This document shows, in pieces, positions 9,296-19,316 of a DNA stretch of 33,995 nt (position 1 is the first letter of the stretch; each line of letters starts with the position of its first letter). The DNA lies in contig JAIOJS010000027.1 of NCBI GenBank assembly GCA_019911795.1, positions 1-33,995 of the forward strand, given 5' to 3'. The notes under the pieces are model-generated. The model had not been told where the DNA came from and did no database searches. It saw only the letters and a list, made by a program, of their open reading frames with translations. Made by a program: the position numbers and the translations under genes. The stretch is from Thermoanaerobaculia bacterium (GTDB lineage: Bacteria > Acidobacteriota > Thermoanaerobaculia > Multivoradales > JAIOJS01).

Positions 9296-9466
9296 CGAGA
9301 ACCACCGGGGAGCTGTCGGAGACCAAGTGGGGCATCGTAGGCATGGGCTAGTGCCGCGACGGGGAGGACTTCATTCCGAATCACGAGGACCAGTCTAAAG
9401 CGGGATGGACCGAGCGAGCCGCAACAAGGGTTCCGGCCCGCTGGGTCGACAGTCGATGCGCCTCGT

Positions 9467-9724
9467 CTAGGCCCGCTTGATGAGGCCGACGATAGCGAGT
9501 AGCACGATGGCACCGAGAAGAGCCTGAAGGAGGACACCCGCCAATCCGCTGACCCCGAGGGAAACACCCATCGAAGTGAGAAGCCAGCCACCCAAGAAGG
9601 CGCCGACGATACCCACGACCATGTTGCCGATCAGCCCGAAGCCACGGCCCGACATGATCTGACCAGCCAACCAACCCGCGATGGCGCCCACTAGCAAAAA
9701 GACGATCAACGACGATAGGTCCAT
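9467..9724 (-). CDS. GlsB/YeaQ/YmgE family stress-response membrane protein
   Basis: MDLSSLIVFLLVGAIAGWLAGQIMSGRGFGLIGNMVVGIVGAFLGGWLL...: transglycosylase-associated family signature. Confidence 0.9.
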   Translation of the reverse strand: MDLSSLIVFLLVGAIAGWLAGQIMSGRGFGLIGNMVVGIVGAFLGGWLLTSMGVSLGVSGLAGVLLQALLGAIVLLAIVGLIKRA

Positions 9725-9975
9725 TTCCACACTCCTTATCCAGTCAATTAATCCGGTACTGGCCGCACCCGATTCCGGGTTCGATCCATCGAATAGAACA
9801 ATCAAGAAAAACAATTGAAACCACTGATCTGGGGGCAATCTATCATGGAACCCCGGGGGCCAAATCCTCCAGGAACTATGGTTGCAGGGCTCTGTCGCTC
9901 CCGGCGCGGACGATTTCCTCGCCCACCAAACTGGTAGTCTTGTCCCCCACACTATGAAAGGAGCAGCTCCTGGAC

Positions 9976-10635
9976 ATGGAGAAGCGGAGCGACCGAGATC
10001 CGAGTTCCGGACTCGAGAACGGAGAACGCGCTGGCGACGCTCGACAGAGTGAAGTCACCGCCATCCTGGGCCGCGCCTCGACCGATCCGCGAGCGGTCTT
10101 CGATGAGCTGTTGCCCTATGTCTACGACGAACTCCACCGACTGGCCCACTGGCAACTCGGGGGCGAATGGCGCCAGCGAACTCTCGACACCACTGGCCTG
10201 GTGCACGAGGCGTACCTCAAACTGGTCGACCATTCGGCCGTCCCCGTAAAGAGCCGGGCCTACTTTTTTGGCGCCGCCGCTCGCGCCATGCGACAAGTTC
10301 TGGTCGACGCGGCGAGACGACGCAACCGAAACAAGCGGGGAGGTGGAATCCGTCCCGAGAGCCTCGACGAGGAGGTTCACAGTATCGAGGCATTGGCTAC
10401 CAATCTCGTCGACCTCGACGACGCGCTGGAAGAGCTGGCCGGGACCTTCCCTCGACCCGCCCAGGTTGTGGAATGCCGCTTCTTTGGCGGATTGTCGGTG
10501 GAGGAGACGGCCGCTGCCCTCGACATTTCTCCGCGCTCCGTGAAGAGAGACTGGTCCCTCGCCCGAGCCTGGCTCTTCCGCCATATCAACGGCGATTCCC
10601 CCGCCGAGCCAACCCTCGAAGGATCTAAAGACTAG
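9976..10635 (+). CDS. ECF-type RNA polymerase sigma factor (TIGR02999-like)
   Basis: LPYVYDELHRLAHWQLGGEWRQRTLDTTGLVHEAYLKLVD, FFGAAARAMRQVLVDAARRRNRNKRGG, VVECRFFGGLSVEETAAALDISPRSVKRDWSLARAWLF. Confidence 0.93.
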   Translation: MEKRSDRDPSSGLENGERAGDARQSEVTAILGRASTDPRAVFDELLPYVYDELHRLAHWQLGGEWRQRTLDTTGLVHEAYLKLVDHSAVPVKSRAYFFGAAARAMRQVLVDAARRRNRNKRGGGIRPESLDEEVHSIEALATNLVDLDDALEELAGTFPRPAQVVECRFFGGLSVEETAAALDISPRSVKRDWSLARAWLFRHINGDSPAEPTLEGSKD

Positions 10636-10735
10636 AGAAGGATAACGGCATGCCTCTGGCCCCCGACGAGGAGAAACGGCGCAGGTACTGTCGCCTGCGA
10701 CTTGGCAACTAACCGACGGCCCAGAGCCCACCACG

Positions 10736-13618
10736 ATGCGCCCAGATCCATCCCCTGAGAAGATCGCCGATCTCTTCGCTCGTCTCCAGAACGAGGCGCC
10801 GGAAGCCGTCGATCGCGAACTCGAGGACCTCGCCGCCGCCGATCCCGACCTCCACCGGGAGATCACGTCGTTGCTCGAAGCCGATCGCATCGCCGGGGAG
10901 TTTCTCGGCCCCCTGGATCCACAACTCAGTACTCGACTCCTGGAGGACGACGAAGCCAACTCGACTCCCCGTCGAGCTGGACCCTACCGCCTTCTCCAAG
11001 AGATCGGTCGCGGGGGAATGGGAGCGGTGTACCTGGCCGAACGCGCCGAGGGTGGTTTTGCCCAACGCGCGGCGGTGAAGATCGTCAAACGTGGAATGGA
11101 CTCCGACGCCATCGTCGCCCGCTTTCTTCGCGAACGGAAGATCCTCGCCAGTTTGGAACATCCTGGGATCGGAAGGCTCCTCGACGGCGGCCTCGCCGAC
11201 GATGGTCGCCCCTACTTCGCCATGGAGTACGTCGAAGGGGAATCGCTCCTCACATGGTGCCAAGAACGTCGCCTCTCCCTCGCGGACCGGCTCCGCCTCT
11301 TCGAACGAGTGACGCGTAGCGTCCAGTACGCCCACGCGCGACTCGTCGTCCACCGGGATCTCAAACCGGCCAACATCCTGGTCACCGAGACCGGTCAACC
11401 CAAGCTCCTCGACTTCGGTATCGCGAAGCTGCTGGATGGTCCAGACGATGTCACCGCACTCACCGCGGGAGGTCGTCACCTCATGACCCTACGCTACGCG
11501 GCGCCCGAGCAGGTGCGAGGTGAACTCGTCACGGTGGCAACGGACGTCTACGCGCTCGGCCTCTTGCTCTACGAACTGTTAACTGGCCGACATCCCAATC
11601 CCGGCGTCGGTCTCACCCAGCGCCAGATCGAGGAGGCGATCTGCTCGGCGGTACCTATGCCTCCCTCAGCGGCAATCAGTACCGACGAGGGAACGGCCAT
11701 GGCCGAGACTCTAGGCCTCCGTCCCGAAGCCTTACGCCGCCAACTGCGGGGCGACCTCGACACCATCGTGCTCGAGGCTCTGGCCAAGGAACCGGAGCGT
11801 CGCTATGCGTCGGCTCAGGCGCTGGCAGACGACGTGAGTGCCTTCCTCCAGGGACTCCCGATCGAAGCCCGCGTACCGAGTCGGCTCTATCGTCTGCAGC
11901 GATTCGTCGGCCGCCATCGCGGCGCCGTGCTCGCCGCCGTGGCAGTCGGTCTGGCCCTGATCGTCGGCGCCACCCTCGCCCTATGGCAGGGAAGAGTCGC
12001 CAAGCAGGAGCGAGACCGAGCGCGCCTCGAAGCGGGCCGTGCGCAGCAGGTTCAGGCCTTCCTCACCGGCCTGTTCGAGGCCTCGGACCCTGAGGAGTCG
12101 CAGGGAGAAGAAGTCACGGCCCGCGAACTCCTCGATCGCGGCGTCGACCGCATCGATCAGGATCTCGCAGACCAACCCGAGGCCCAGGCCGAACTGTCGA
12201 TCGTCCTCGGCAAGGTCAACCTATCCCTCGGGCGCTACGATCAGGCGGTCGAGCTCTTCGAACGCGGGCTTGCCCTTTCACAGGCAGGACCTGCCGCGGA
12301 TCCGATCCGACGAGCCCGAGTTCTCAGGAACCTGGGCGAAGCGAGAAGCGCCCGGGGTGAGTATGAAGAGGCCACTCTCCTCCTGCGCGAATCGGTACGC
12401 CTGCGACAGGAACTCTTCGGAGAATCGAGCGTCGAGGCGGCGGAAAGCCTCGATGCCCTGGGCGTCAACCTACACTACGACGGAGACCTCGATCAGGCCG
12501 GCGCCCTCTACCGACAGGCCTATTCGATCTACCGCGAGCGACTTGGCGAGGGCGACCCCGCCAGCCTCAACACGCTGCACAATCTAGCCAATCTGGTAAA
12601 GGACCAGGGGAGCTACGACGAATCGATCGAGCTCCACCAACGGATCCTCGAACTGAGCCTCCCCATCTACGGGGAGGTTCACACCGAGATCGCCACAAAC
12701 CTCTCGAGCCTCGCCGCCGCCTACCGCATCCGCGGGTTCTACACGGAGGCTTTCGAGATGGCACAACGAGCTGTCGCGGTCAAGACTCAGCTCTACGGAG
12801 AGGAGCACCCGAGCGTCACCACCACCTGGAACAATCTCGGCGTGATCCTCCGCAGCTATGGCCACTATCGAGAAGCCGAGCCGATCTTTCGGCGAGTCCT
12901 CGAAGGCGACCGGCGCAGCCTTCCCCCAAACCATCGCTACCTCGCCTACTCGCTCGACAACCTAGCGAGCGTCGTGGCCGAGCAAGGCCGTACGGACGAG
13001 GCTCTCCGTCTCCTCGACGAGGCTGAATCGGTCTACGAAAGAAACGATGACCTGGAAAGCGCGTCGTTCGGCACCCACCTCGAAGTGAGGTCACGGACCC
13101 TGGAGGTGGCGGGACGTCGGCAGGAAGCAGCTGAGTTACTGGATCGAGGCCTCGTCATTCTGCGCCGGGAACGGGGGGACGAGCATCCCAGAACCCTGAG
13201 CGCACTCGCCGCCCGCGCCCGGCTCATCGGAACTGAACCCGCCCTAGCTAGGGCCAAGTTGCAAAACGTCCTCGAGAGACAACGTCGCATCCTACCGGCC
13301 GGGCACCCGGACATCGCAATCACTCTGATCGAGCTGGCCAAGATCGAAAGCAACCTCGGGGAGTTCGAACTCTCTCGGAAGGCGGCCGAAGAGGCCCTCG
13401 CGTTGCGTCGAGACCTCTTCCCCGAAGATCACTGGATGGTGGCCGAAGGCGAAGCCCTGGTGGCAGCGGTCGAATGTCAGTCCTCCGCGGATCGGCAATC
13501 GACGAAGACCAGCCCGGCGATGGCCTACTCCCGAGCCCTGGCGACGGTCGAGTCCGGCCTGGGAGCTGACCACCCCACGGCCCAGGACCTCGAAGTCCTC
13601 GGCCAAGCCTGCCGCTAG
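10736..13618 (+). CDS. Ser/Thr protein kinase with TM segment and C-terminal TPR repeats
   Basis: YRLLQEIGRGGMGAVYLAE, AVKIVKRG, VVHRDLKPANILV, LLDFGIAK; TM AAVAVGLALIVGATLALW; many TPR units (e.g. EEHPSVTTTWNNLGVILRSYGHYREAEPIFRRVLE). Confidence 0.95.
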   Translation: MRPDPSPEKIADLFARLQNEAPEAVDRELEDLAAADPDLHREITSLLEADRIAGEFLGPLDPQLSTRLLEDDEANSTPRRAGPYRLLQEIGRGGMGAVYLAERAEGGFAQRAAVKIVKRGMDSDAIVARFLRERKILASLEHPGIGRLLDGGLADDGRPYFAMEYVEGESLLTWCQERRLSLADRLRLFERVTRSVQYAHARLVVHRDLKPANILVTETGQPKLLDFGIAKLLDGPDDVTALTAGGRHLMTLRYAAPEQVRGELVTVATDVYALGLLLYELLTGRHPNPGVGLTQRQIEEAICSAVPMPPSAAISTDEGTAMAETLGLRPEALRRQLRGDLDTIVLEALAKEPERRYASAQALADDVSAFLQGLPIEARVPSRLYRLQRFVGRHRGAVLAAVAVGLALIVGATLALWQGRVAKQERDRARLEAGRAQQVQAFLTGLFEASDPEESQGEEVTARELLDRGVDRIDQDLADQPEAQAELSIVLGKVNLSLGRYDQAVELFERGLALSQAGPAADPIRRARVLRNLGEARSARGEYEEATLLLRESVRLRQELFGESSVEAAESLDALGVNLHYDGDLDQAGALYRQAYSIYRERLGEGDPASLNTLHNLANLVKDQGSYDESIELHQRILELSLPIYGEVHTEIATNLSSLAAAYRIRGFYTEAFEMAQRAVAVKTQLYGEEHPSVTTTWNNLGVILRSYGHYREAEPIFRRVLEGDRRSLPPNHRYLAYSLDNLASVVAEQGRTDEALRLLDEAESVYERNDDLESASFGTHLEVRSRTLEVAGRRQEAAELLDRGLVILRRERGDEHPRTLSALAARARLIGTEPALARAKLQNVLERQRRILPAGHPDIAITLIELAKIESNLGEFELSRKAAEEALALRRDLFPEDHWMVAEGEALVAAVECQSSADRQSTKTSPAMAYSRALATVESGLGADHPTAQDLEVLGQACR

Positions 13619-13672
13619 ATGGTCCGGATCCAGCAAGTCCGGGCCTACTTGCCTGGACCTACCTTGCCGACC

Positions 13673-14023
13673 TCATGTCCACAGTATGGTTGCCAGCGCT
13701 ACGATGGCGGGCACCGCTTGGAGAAAGAAGATCCTTCGGTTGACGGTCATCGCGCCGAAGCACCCCGCCGTGACCACACAAGCGAGGAAGAAGGTGGCCA
13801 CCGTCGGACCGGCACCCAATAGGCTCCACAGCAATCCGGCGGCGAGGAATCCGTTGTACAACCCCTGATTGGCGGCAAGCGGCGCGCTTTCCAGAGCGAA
13901 CTCCGGGGTCAAGCCAAAGACCCTGCGACCGAAGGGTTTCGTCCACAGGAACATCTCGAGAACCAGAAAGAGAATGTGAAGCGAGGCCACCAGGGCGATG
14001 AGCGTCTGGGTCAGGGGAGTCAT
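13673..14023 (-). CDS. DUF1304 family membrane protein
   Basis: MTPLTQTLIALVASLHILFLVLEMFLWTKPFGRRVFGL...ANQGLYNGFLAAGLLWSLL...: typical DUF1304 pattern. Confidence 0.88.
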   Translation of the reverse strand: MTPLTQTLIALVASLHILFLVLEMFLWTKPFGRRVFGLTPEFALESAPLAANQGLYNGFLAAGLLWSLLGAGPTVATFFLACVVTAGCFGAMTVNRRIFFLQAVPAIVALATILWT

Positions 14024-14124
14024 AGATTTCCTTCCGAGAAGGTCGTAGTTACCTAGTTTTTCAAAGCATAGCCGATCGCTCTGGCCAATCTAGAGACCCA
14101 CGCCAGAAAGCGAGTGTCACTGAG

Positions 14125-15888
14125 TCAATGCGGCGTCGCGGGTTCGACGAGGACGACCCGCCGATCGACTCCCAGCGGACCGATCCTAGTGACTCCGCCC
14201 TGCGGCCAATGCACTTCGACCCGATCGACCCGGTCCGCCACTCCGAGGCCAAAAGTCACACTGGCCGGGTTGGAGGTGAGGTAGCCCGAACCCGGCTGGA
14301 CCCACCGGGTCTGTTCCCTTCCCTCGGCGATCACCGTCACCCGGGCACCAAGGGCGTCCCGACCTCGTACATCCATCAGTCGCAGTTCGAGAAAGTGTCC
14401 TCGGCTCGCCACGTTCCGGAGCAGGGTCACCGGACGATCTCGGTTGACGATCAGAGCGTCGATATCCCCGTCGCCGTCAAGGTCGCCGAAGGCAGCCGCC
14501 CGAGAGGTCCTCAACGCCTCGGCAGCAGCAACTCCGATCTCCCCGACGGCGAAGTCTCCGTCGGCCAGACCTCGAAAGAGGAGGTCGGGTTCAGCGAACG
14601 GATCGTCGGCATCATAGATCGGCAGCTCTCTCTTGACTCGACCATTGGCCACGAAGAGGTCGAGTCGACCATCGAGGTCGAAATCGAAAAAGCCGTTGCC
14701 AAAGCCGGTGGCATGAAGGCTTGGTGCCGCGAGTCGGCGGCGCGACGAATCGTCGTCGAAGAGGCCCTCCCGATTGGTGTAGAAGGTGTTGCTCTCTCCG
14801 CTCAGGTGGGTCAGAAAGAGGTCGGGCCATCCGTCGTCATCGATGTCCGCCACACTCACGCCCATGCCGGCTTCGGCCTGCCCGATGCCGTTCAGGGCGA
14901 CACCGGCCTGGAGGGCCTGATCGACGAACGTGCCGTCGGCTCGCTGGAGCCAGAGTTGATTGGCGCTCTGGTCATTGGCGACGTAGACGTCGATACGGCC
15001 ATCGCGATCGAAATCGGAGGCCACAACCCCCAGTCCGTTGCCGATCGCTGCTCCCAGCCCCGCCACGACGGAAACGTCTTCGAAGCGACCGTTACCGAGG
15101 TTGCGGTACAGAGTATCCCGAGCCGGCGCCCGATACTGCGTCGGTCCGCAGTAGTCTCGGACGCCATCGGCATCAAAGCAGGGGCGCTCGATATCGTGCG
15201 TCCAATGAAGGTAGTTGGTGACGTAGAGGTCGAGCCAGCCGTCTCCGTCGTAGTCGAGAAAGGTGGCACTCGCGCTCCAGCTCAGATCGCCCACCCCCGC
15301 CCCCGCGGTCACATCAAGAAACCTCGCGGCCCCGTCATTGAGAAGAAGAACGTTGGCGCCCAACTGGGTGATGTACAGGTCGACGTCGCCATCGTTGTCG
15401 ACATCCCCGCAGGCCACTCCCATCGCATAGCCGGTGTTCTTCAAACCGGCGCCTGTCGTGGTGTCGACGAAGCTACCGTCACCCCGGTTGAGAAAGAGTC
15501 GAGGACCACCTGGCGCCGATCGGTCCCTGGCGATGGGACCACCCTGCAGCAGCACCACATCGAGATCACCGTCCTGGTCGACATCGCAGAGACCGACTCC
15601 TCCGCCCATACTCTCGGGATAGAGAAACTCTCCGCCCGCTCCGGACCGGTAGGTGAAGTCGAGGCCCGAGAGTCCGGCCGGAACCGATTCGAACCATCCG
15701 CCCGGCGTCGACTGCGCTGAGTCGTCGGCAGTTGTTCCCGTCGCGGCGCGGGTCTCCGTCGTCAGATCCTCGGGTAGATCAGCGTCCGCCGGACCCGATC
15801 CCGAGCCGCGTTGGCAGGATGTCCATCCGACCGAAAGGCAGAGGAGCCCGACCGGAACCAGCTTCCCCAAGCGATCCGACCAGCTCAT
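14125..15888 (-). CDS. CRTAC1-like protein: FG-GAP/VCBS repeats with C-terminal ASPIC/UnbV domain, exported
   Basis: Repeats such as VDQDGDLDVVLLQGG, DVDNDGDVDLYIT, DYDGDGWLDLYVTNY, DFDRDGRIDVYVAND; C-terminus GARVTVIAEGREQTRWVQPGSGYLTSNPASVTFGLG. Confidence 0.93.
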   Translation of the reverse strand: MSWSDRLGKLVPVGLLCLSVGWTSCQRGSGSGPADADLPEDLTTETRAATGTTADDSAQSTPGGWFESVPAGLSGLDFTYRSGAGGEFLYPESMGGGVGLCDVDQDGDLDVVLLQGGPIARDRSAPGGPRLFLNRGDGSFVDTTTGAGLKNTGYAMGVACGDVDNDGDVDLYITQLGANVLLLNDGAARFLDVTAGAGVGDLSWSASATFLDYDGDGWLDLYVTNYLHWTHDIERPCFDADGVRDYCGPTQYRAPARDTLYRNLGNGRFEDVSVVAGLGAAIGNGLGVVASDFDRDGRIDVYVANDQSANQLWLQRADGTFVDQALQAGVALNGIGQAEAGMGVSVADIDDDGWPDLFLTHLSGESNTFYTNREGLFDDDSSRRRLAAPSLHATGFGNGFFDFDLDGRLDLFVANGRVKRELPIYDADDPFAEPDLLFRGLADGDFAVGEIGVAAAEALRTSRAAAFGDLDGDGDIDALIVNRDRPVTLLRNVASRGHFLELRLMDVRGRDALGARVTVIAEGREQTRWVQPGSGYLTSNPASVTFGLGVADRVDRVEVHWPQGGVTRIGPLGVDRRVVLVEPATPH

Positions 15889-17267
15889 GGGTCGAGGCCC
15901 ACCCGTCGCCGCAGGTCGAGGACGGCGGGATGCCGAGCATCGAGCCGTGTCGCATCCTCGAGAGCGCGGGCGGCCTCTTCGAAGTCGCCGGCGATGCCGG
16001 CGGTTTGCGCAAGGCCCAGGTAACCCCAGACTTCCCAGGGACGATTCCGAATCAGACCTCGAAACTGCTCTTCCGCACAGGTCAAGTCTCCGGCCTGCAA
16101 ACAGCAGTGTCCCAGATCGCGGCGGACCTGCGGATCGGCGGGCGCGAGGCGCAGAGCGCTCTCGAAGCTACGGCGAGCCTCCTCCAGACGATCGGGACAG
16201 CAGGCGAGCAGAGCGCGCCCCATCAGCTGGTGGGCGCGGGCGACTCCTGGACCCAGCGCCAGGGCCTTCTCGGCGTAGGTCAGGGCCGTCTGTGCGTGCC
16301 GACCAGCCAGCGAGCAATTGGCGAGTTGGAGAAGGGTCTCGAGGTTGTCACTCTGTAATGTCCTAGCTTCCTCCAGCGTCGCGCAAGACGCCTCGGAGTC
16401 CCCCTGGTCGAGCTGTACCACGGCGAGGAGTTGCTGCGCCGCGATGTCCTGCGGAGCCCCATCGACCGCCCTCTGAGCGAGCCGCGCCGCGACCGAGAGA
16501 TCCCCCCGAGCTCGGGCCGCACGCGCTTGCTCGAGGGCAGCCCCCGGGGTCCACGCGTATTCGGCAAGTCGATCGCTCCACGTGTCGTCGAGGAACTCAC
16601 GACTGGCCAACGCGCCGCGTTCCAGGGCGACCGCCGCCTCGTCGAACTCACCCAATCCGCGCAAGGCCCGCCCGAGGAGGAAGTAGCCCTGCCCCGCTAC
16701 AGGATCCAGCCGGAGTCCGTCCTCCGCCGCGCGTCGGGCGGAAGCGAAGTCGCGGCGCTCCAGAGAGACTCTGGCCAAACCAAAGTAGCCGACAGGCGAT
16801 CCGGGCGCTAATTCGACGAGCCGGCGAAAGTCGGACGCAGCCCGCTCCAGATCTCCATTCAGCAACGCCAGTTCGCCGTGTCGGTCGAAACCAGGTGCGA
16901 AGTCGGGGTGTTCACGAACGAGCCGGTCGAGGACCTCACCGGGTTCGCCTCCGCCACGAAGCTTCTCCCTCACGAAGTAGCCATGCAGCCGAGCATGGGG
17001 CAGTTCAGGATCGAGAGCGGAGAGGCGAGCGAAGCACTCGTCCGCTGCGGTCCACTGACGGTTGGCCTCGAGGGCGAGACAAAGCGGGATCAAAGGTCCG
17101 GAACTCGAAGGATCGAGGCGCGTTGCCTCAGCCAACCGCTCCAACTGACGCTGGGCAACCTCCGTTTCGAGTCGGGGCAACGAGGGCGGCCAGGGTCCGG
17201 AGTCCGAACCACCACACCCGACCGTCGACCCGACCGCCGCGGCCAGAAGTGCAACCCAGACCCGCAT
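15885..17267 (-). CDS. TPR-repeat lipoprotein
   Basis: MRVWVALLAAAVGSTVGCGGSDS lipobox; repeated TPR units; 4-nt overlap with the downstream CRTAC1-like gene. Confidence 0.85.
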   Translation of the reverse strand: MRVWVALLAAAVGSTVGCGGSDSGPWPPSLPRLETEVAQRQLERLAEATRLDPSSSGPLIPLCLALEANRQWTAADECFARLSALDPELPHARLHGYFVREKLRGGGEPGEVLDRLVREHPDFAPGFDRHGELALLNGDLERAASDFRRLVELAPGSPVGYFGLARVSLERRDFASARRAAEDGLRLDPVAGQGYFLLGRALRGLGEFDEAAVALERGALASREFLDDTWSDRLAEYAWTPGAALEQARAARARGDLSVAARLAQRAVDGAPQDIAAQQLLAVVQLDQGDSEASCATLEEARTLQSDNLETLLQLANCSLAGRHAQTALTYAEKALALGPGVARAHQLMGRALLACCPDRLEEARRSFESALRLAPADPQVRRDLGHCCLQAGDLTCAEEQFRGLIRNRPWEVWGYLGLAQTAGIAGDFEEAARALEDATRLDARHPAVLDLRRRVGLDP

Positions 17268-17365
17268 CAGCGCATCGTATCCCAAGGGCTGGGTACAATG
17301 AGCTAATCAAGGTACCGGGGCCGACTCTCTCCACGGCCCTCCCATGTCTACTGGAGTGCCCGCCC

Positions 17366-19297
17366 ATGAACTACGCCCGAACGCTCTGCACCCTCCTGCT
17401 GATGCTCGCCACTTCTCCGCTGTTGGCCAGCGGGACGGCGATCGATCTCGAGGTCGACGCCCGCCAGCTTCCCAAGAAGCTTCTGCACGCCACCTTGCGA
17501 ATCCCGGTCACCCCGGAGCGGCTCGACGATCGAGGTGTGCTGACTCTGGACTATCCGCTCTTCATCCCGGGAACCCACGCCCCATCTGGACCGATCGAAA
17601 ACGTCGCCGGCTTCGCGGCCACTGACTGCCAGGGTCAACCCACGACCTGGCTACGCAACCCTCTGCGACCCGAGAGCATCGAGGTCACTGTCCCGGAAGA
17701 GTGCGACGAAGTGACGGTGACGACCACGTACATCGCCTCTCAACCCAACGTGAATTCACGAGGCGTCGATTCCTACGGCTGGGCCGATCTCGGCGCCATC
17801 AGTTTCAACACCGTCCTCTGGGTACCCGCCGGTGAGTCGCACCAGGATGTTCGCCTGGCGACGACGGTTCGACTCCCCGCCCATTGGACGGGCGTGGCCG
17901 GCAGCCTGCCTCACACCACGAAGGCAACCTCCGAGGAGGTCATCGTCACCTTCGAGGAAGCGACCCTGGCCGAACTGGTCGACGCCCCGATGATCGCCGG
18001 CCGCAACCTGGTCACCCTCGAACTCGACCTGCCCGGCCATCCCCCCCACACCTTCAACGCCGTATCGAAGGAGCTCGTCAACGCTACCCCGCCCGACTGG
18101 ATGAAGGGATCACTCGAGGAGATGGTCCGGCAGGCGGCCCTGCTCATGGGGCACTTCCCGAGACGCCGCTTCGACTTTCTCCACGTCTTCGCCCCCGGCA
18201 TCAGCGCGGGTCTCGAGCACGGCGAGTCCACCCTGATGGGCGACGACGAGGACACCCTGGTAGAGGCGGTCCCCAAGGACGACCTTCAGGCCGGCGGTGA
18301 CAGCATCACCGTCATCCCCCACGAATACGTCCACGCATGGTGCGGCAAGCTCACCGCTCCCGAGGGTCTCGTCCCCTCCGACTTCAACGCGCCGATCCGT
18401 TCGGAGATGCTCTGGGTCTACGAAGGGCTTACCTCCTACCTCGACGAACTCCTCGCGGTGCGCTCGAACTGGGTCACCTTCGAGGAGTTTCAACATCATC
18501 TCCTGCGGTCCATCCTGTCCGCCGAGGGCCGAGAGGGTCGGCGCTGGCGTCCCCTCGAAGACACTGCGGCCGACAGCCGCAACCTGCGCGGCCGCAGCGC
18601 CCGATGGGGCGAGCTGAGACGGCGTCAGGACTACTACGCCGAGGGAGCACTCTTCTGGTTGGAAGCCGATGCCCGGATCCGGCGAGGCACGCAGGGAGAG
18701 CGCAGCCTCGACGACTTCGTACGCTCTTTCTTCGATGTTCCGGTGCGACCGGTCGGCGACCTGGTCACCTACACCCGCGACACGGTGGTGGAGAAGCTCC
18801 ACGCCGTCTACCCTGACGAGGACTGGGACGGGTTGATCCGGGCTCGTATCGAGAGCCCCCAAGAGGATCTCTCGATGACTCACCTCCTAGAGCAGATCGG
18901 CTACCAACTCGACTGGCAAGACGATCCTACTGCGCTCCAGAAGGTCCTCGACAAGAAGAGCAAGGAGCGCATCGACGTCATGGCCACCCTTGGTTTCGCC
19001 GTCGACGACGGTGTGGTCGAGAACCTCGCGCCGGGCGGTCTCGCCGACCAAGCCGGGATCCCGTTCGACGCGGAGATCGTGGGGGTCGCCGGGTGGCGAT
19101 ACTCCAAGGACCGTTTCGAGGAAGCGCTAAAGGCCACTCCGGAGTCGGGGCAGCTCGATCTCCTCGTCGACATCGAGGGGCAGCTGAAGCCTTTCACCCT
19201 GTCCTACGACGGAGGTGTCCGACACCCTCACCTGGTCCCGGTCGACGCCGACGACGACCTGCTGCGGAAGATCGCCGAACCGCTCTCGGGCTCGTAG
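17366..19297 (+). CDS. M61-family peptidase with C-terminal PDZ domain, exported
   Basis: MNYARTLCTLLLMLATSPLLASGTA signal; HEYVHAWCGK (HExxH); WVYEGLTSYLDELLAVRS; PDZ-like LGFAVDDGVVENLAPGGLADQAGI. Confidence 0.92.
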   Translation: MNYARTLCTLLLMLATSPLLASGTAIDLEVDARQLPKKLLHATLRIPVTPERLDDRGVLTLDYPLFIPGTHAPSGPIENVAGFAATDCQGQPTTWLRNPLRPESIEVTVPEECDEVTVTTTYIASQPNVNSRGVDSYGWADLGAISFNTVLWVPAGESHQDVRLATTVRLPAHWTGVAGSLPHTTKATSEEVIVTFEEATLAELVDAPMIAGRNLVTLELDLPGHPPHTFNAVSKELVNATPPDWMKGSLEEMVRQAALLMGHFPRRRFDFLHVFAPGISAGLEHGESTLMGDDEDTLVEAVPKDDLQAGGDSITVIPHEYVHAWCGKLTAPEGLVPSDFNAPIRSEMLWVYEGLTSYLDELLAVRSNWVTFEEFQHHLLRSILSAEGREGRRWRPLEDTAADSRNLRGRSARWGELRRRQDYYAEGALFWLEADARIRRGTQGERSLDDFVRSFFDVPVRPVGDLVTYTRDTVVEKLHAVYPDEDWDGLIRARIESPQEDLSMTHLLEQIGYQLDWQDDPTALQKVLDKKSKERIDVMATLGFAVDDGVVENLAPGGLADQAGIPFDAEIVGVAGWRYSKDRFEEALKATPESGQLDLLVDIEGQLKPFTLSYDGGVRHPHLVPVDADDDLLRKIAEPLSGS

Positions 19298-19316
19298 CCG
19301 ATCTCGGGTTCCCTCT

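Noticed and set aside
10049-10628. Alternate-frame ORFs within the ECF sigma gene
   Set aside because: The sigma frame has strong family motifs; alternates are compositional artefacts.
14128-15720. 530-aa plus-strand ORF antisense to the CRTAC1-like gene
   Set aside because: Repeated V-E-V/D-I-D pattern is the antisense of the VCBS repeats; the minus-strand gene has clear domain motifs.
16895-17365. N-terminal extension of the M61 peptidase ORF
   Set aside because: Overlaps the TPR lipoprotein gene antisense and lacks domain character; the signal peptide MNYARTLCTLLLMLATSPLLASG at 17366 is the natural start.
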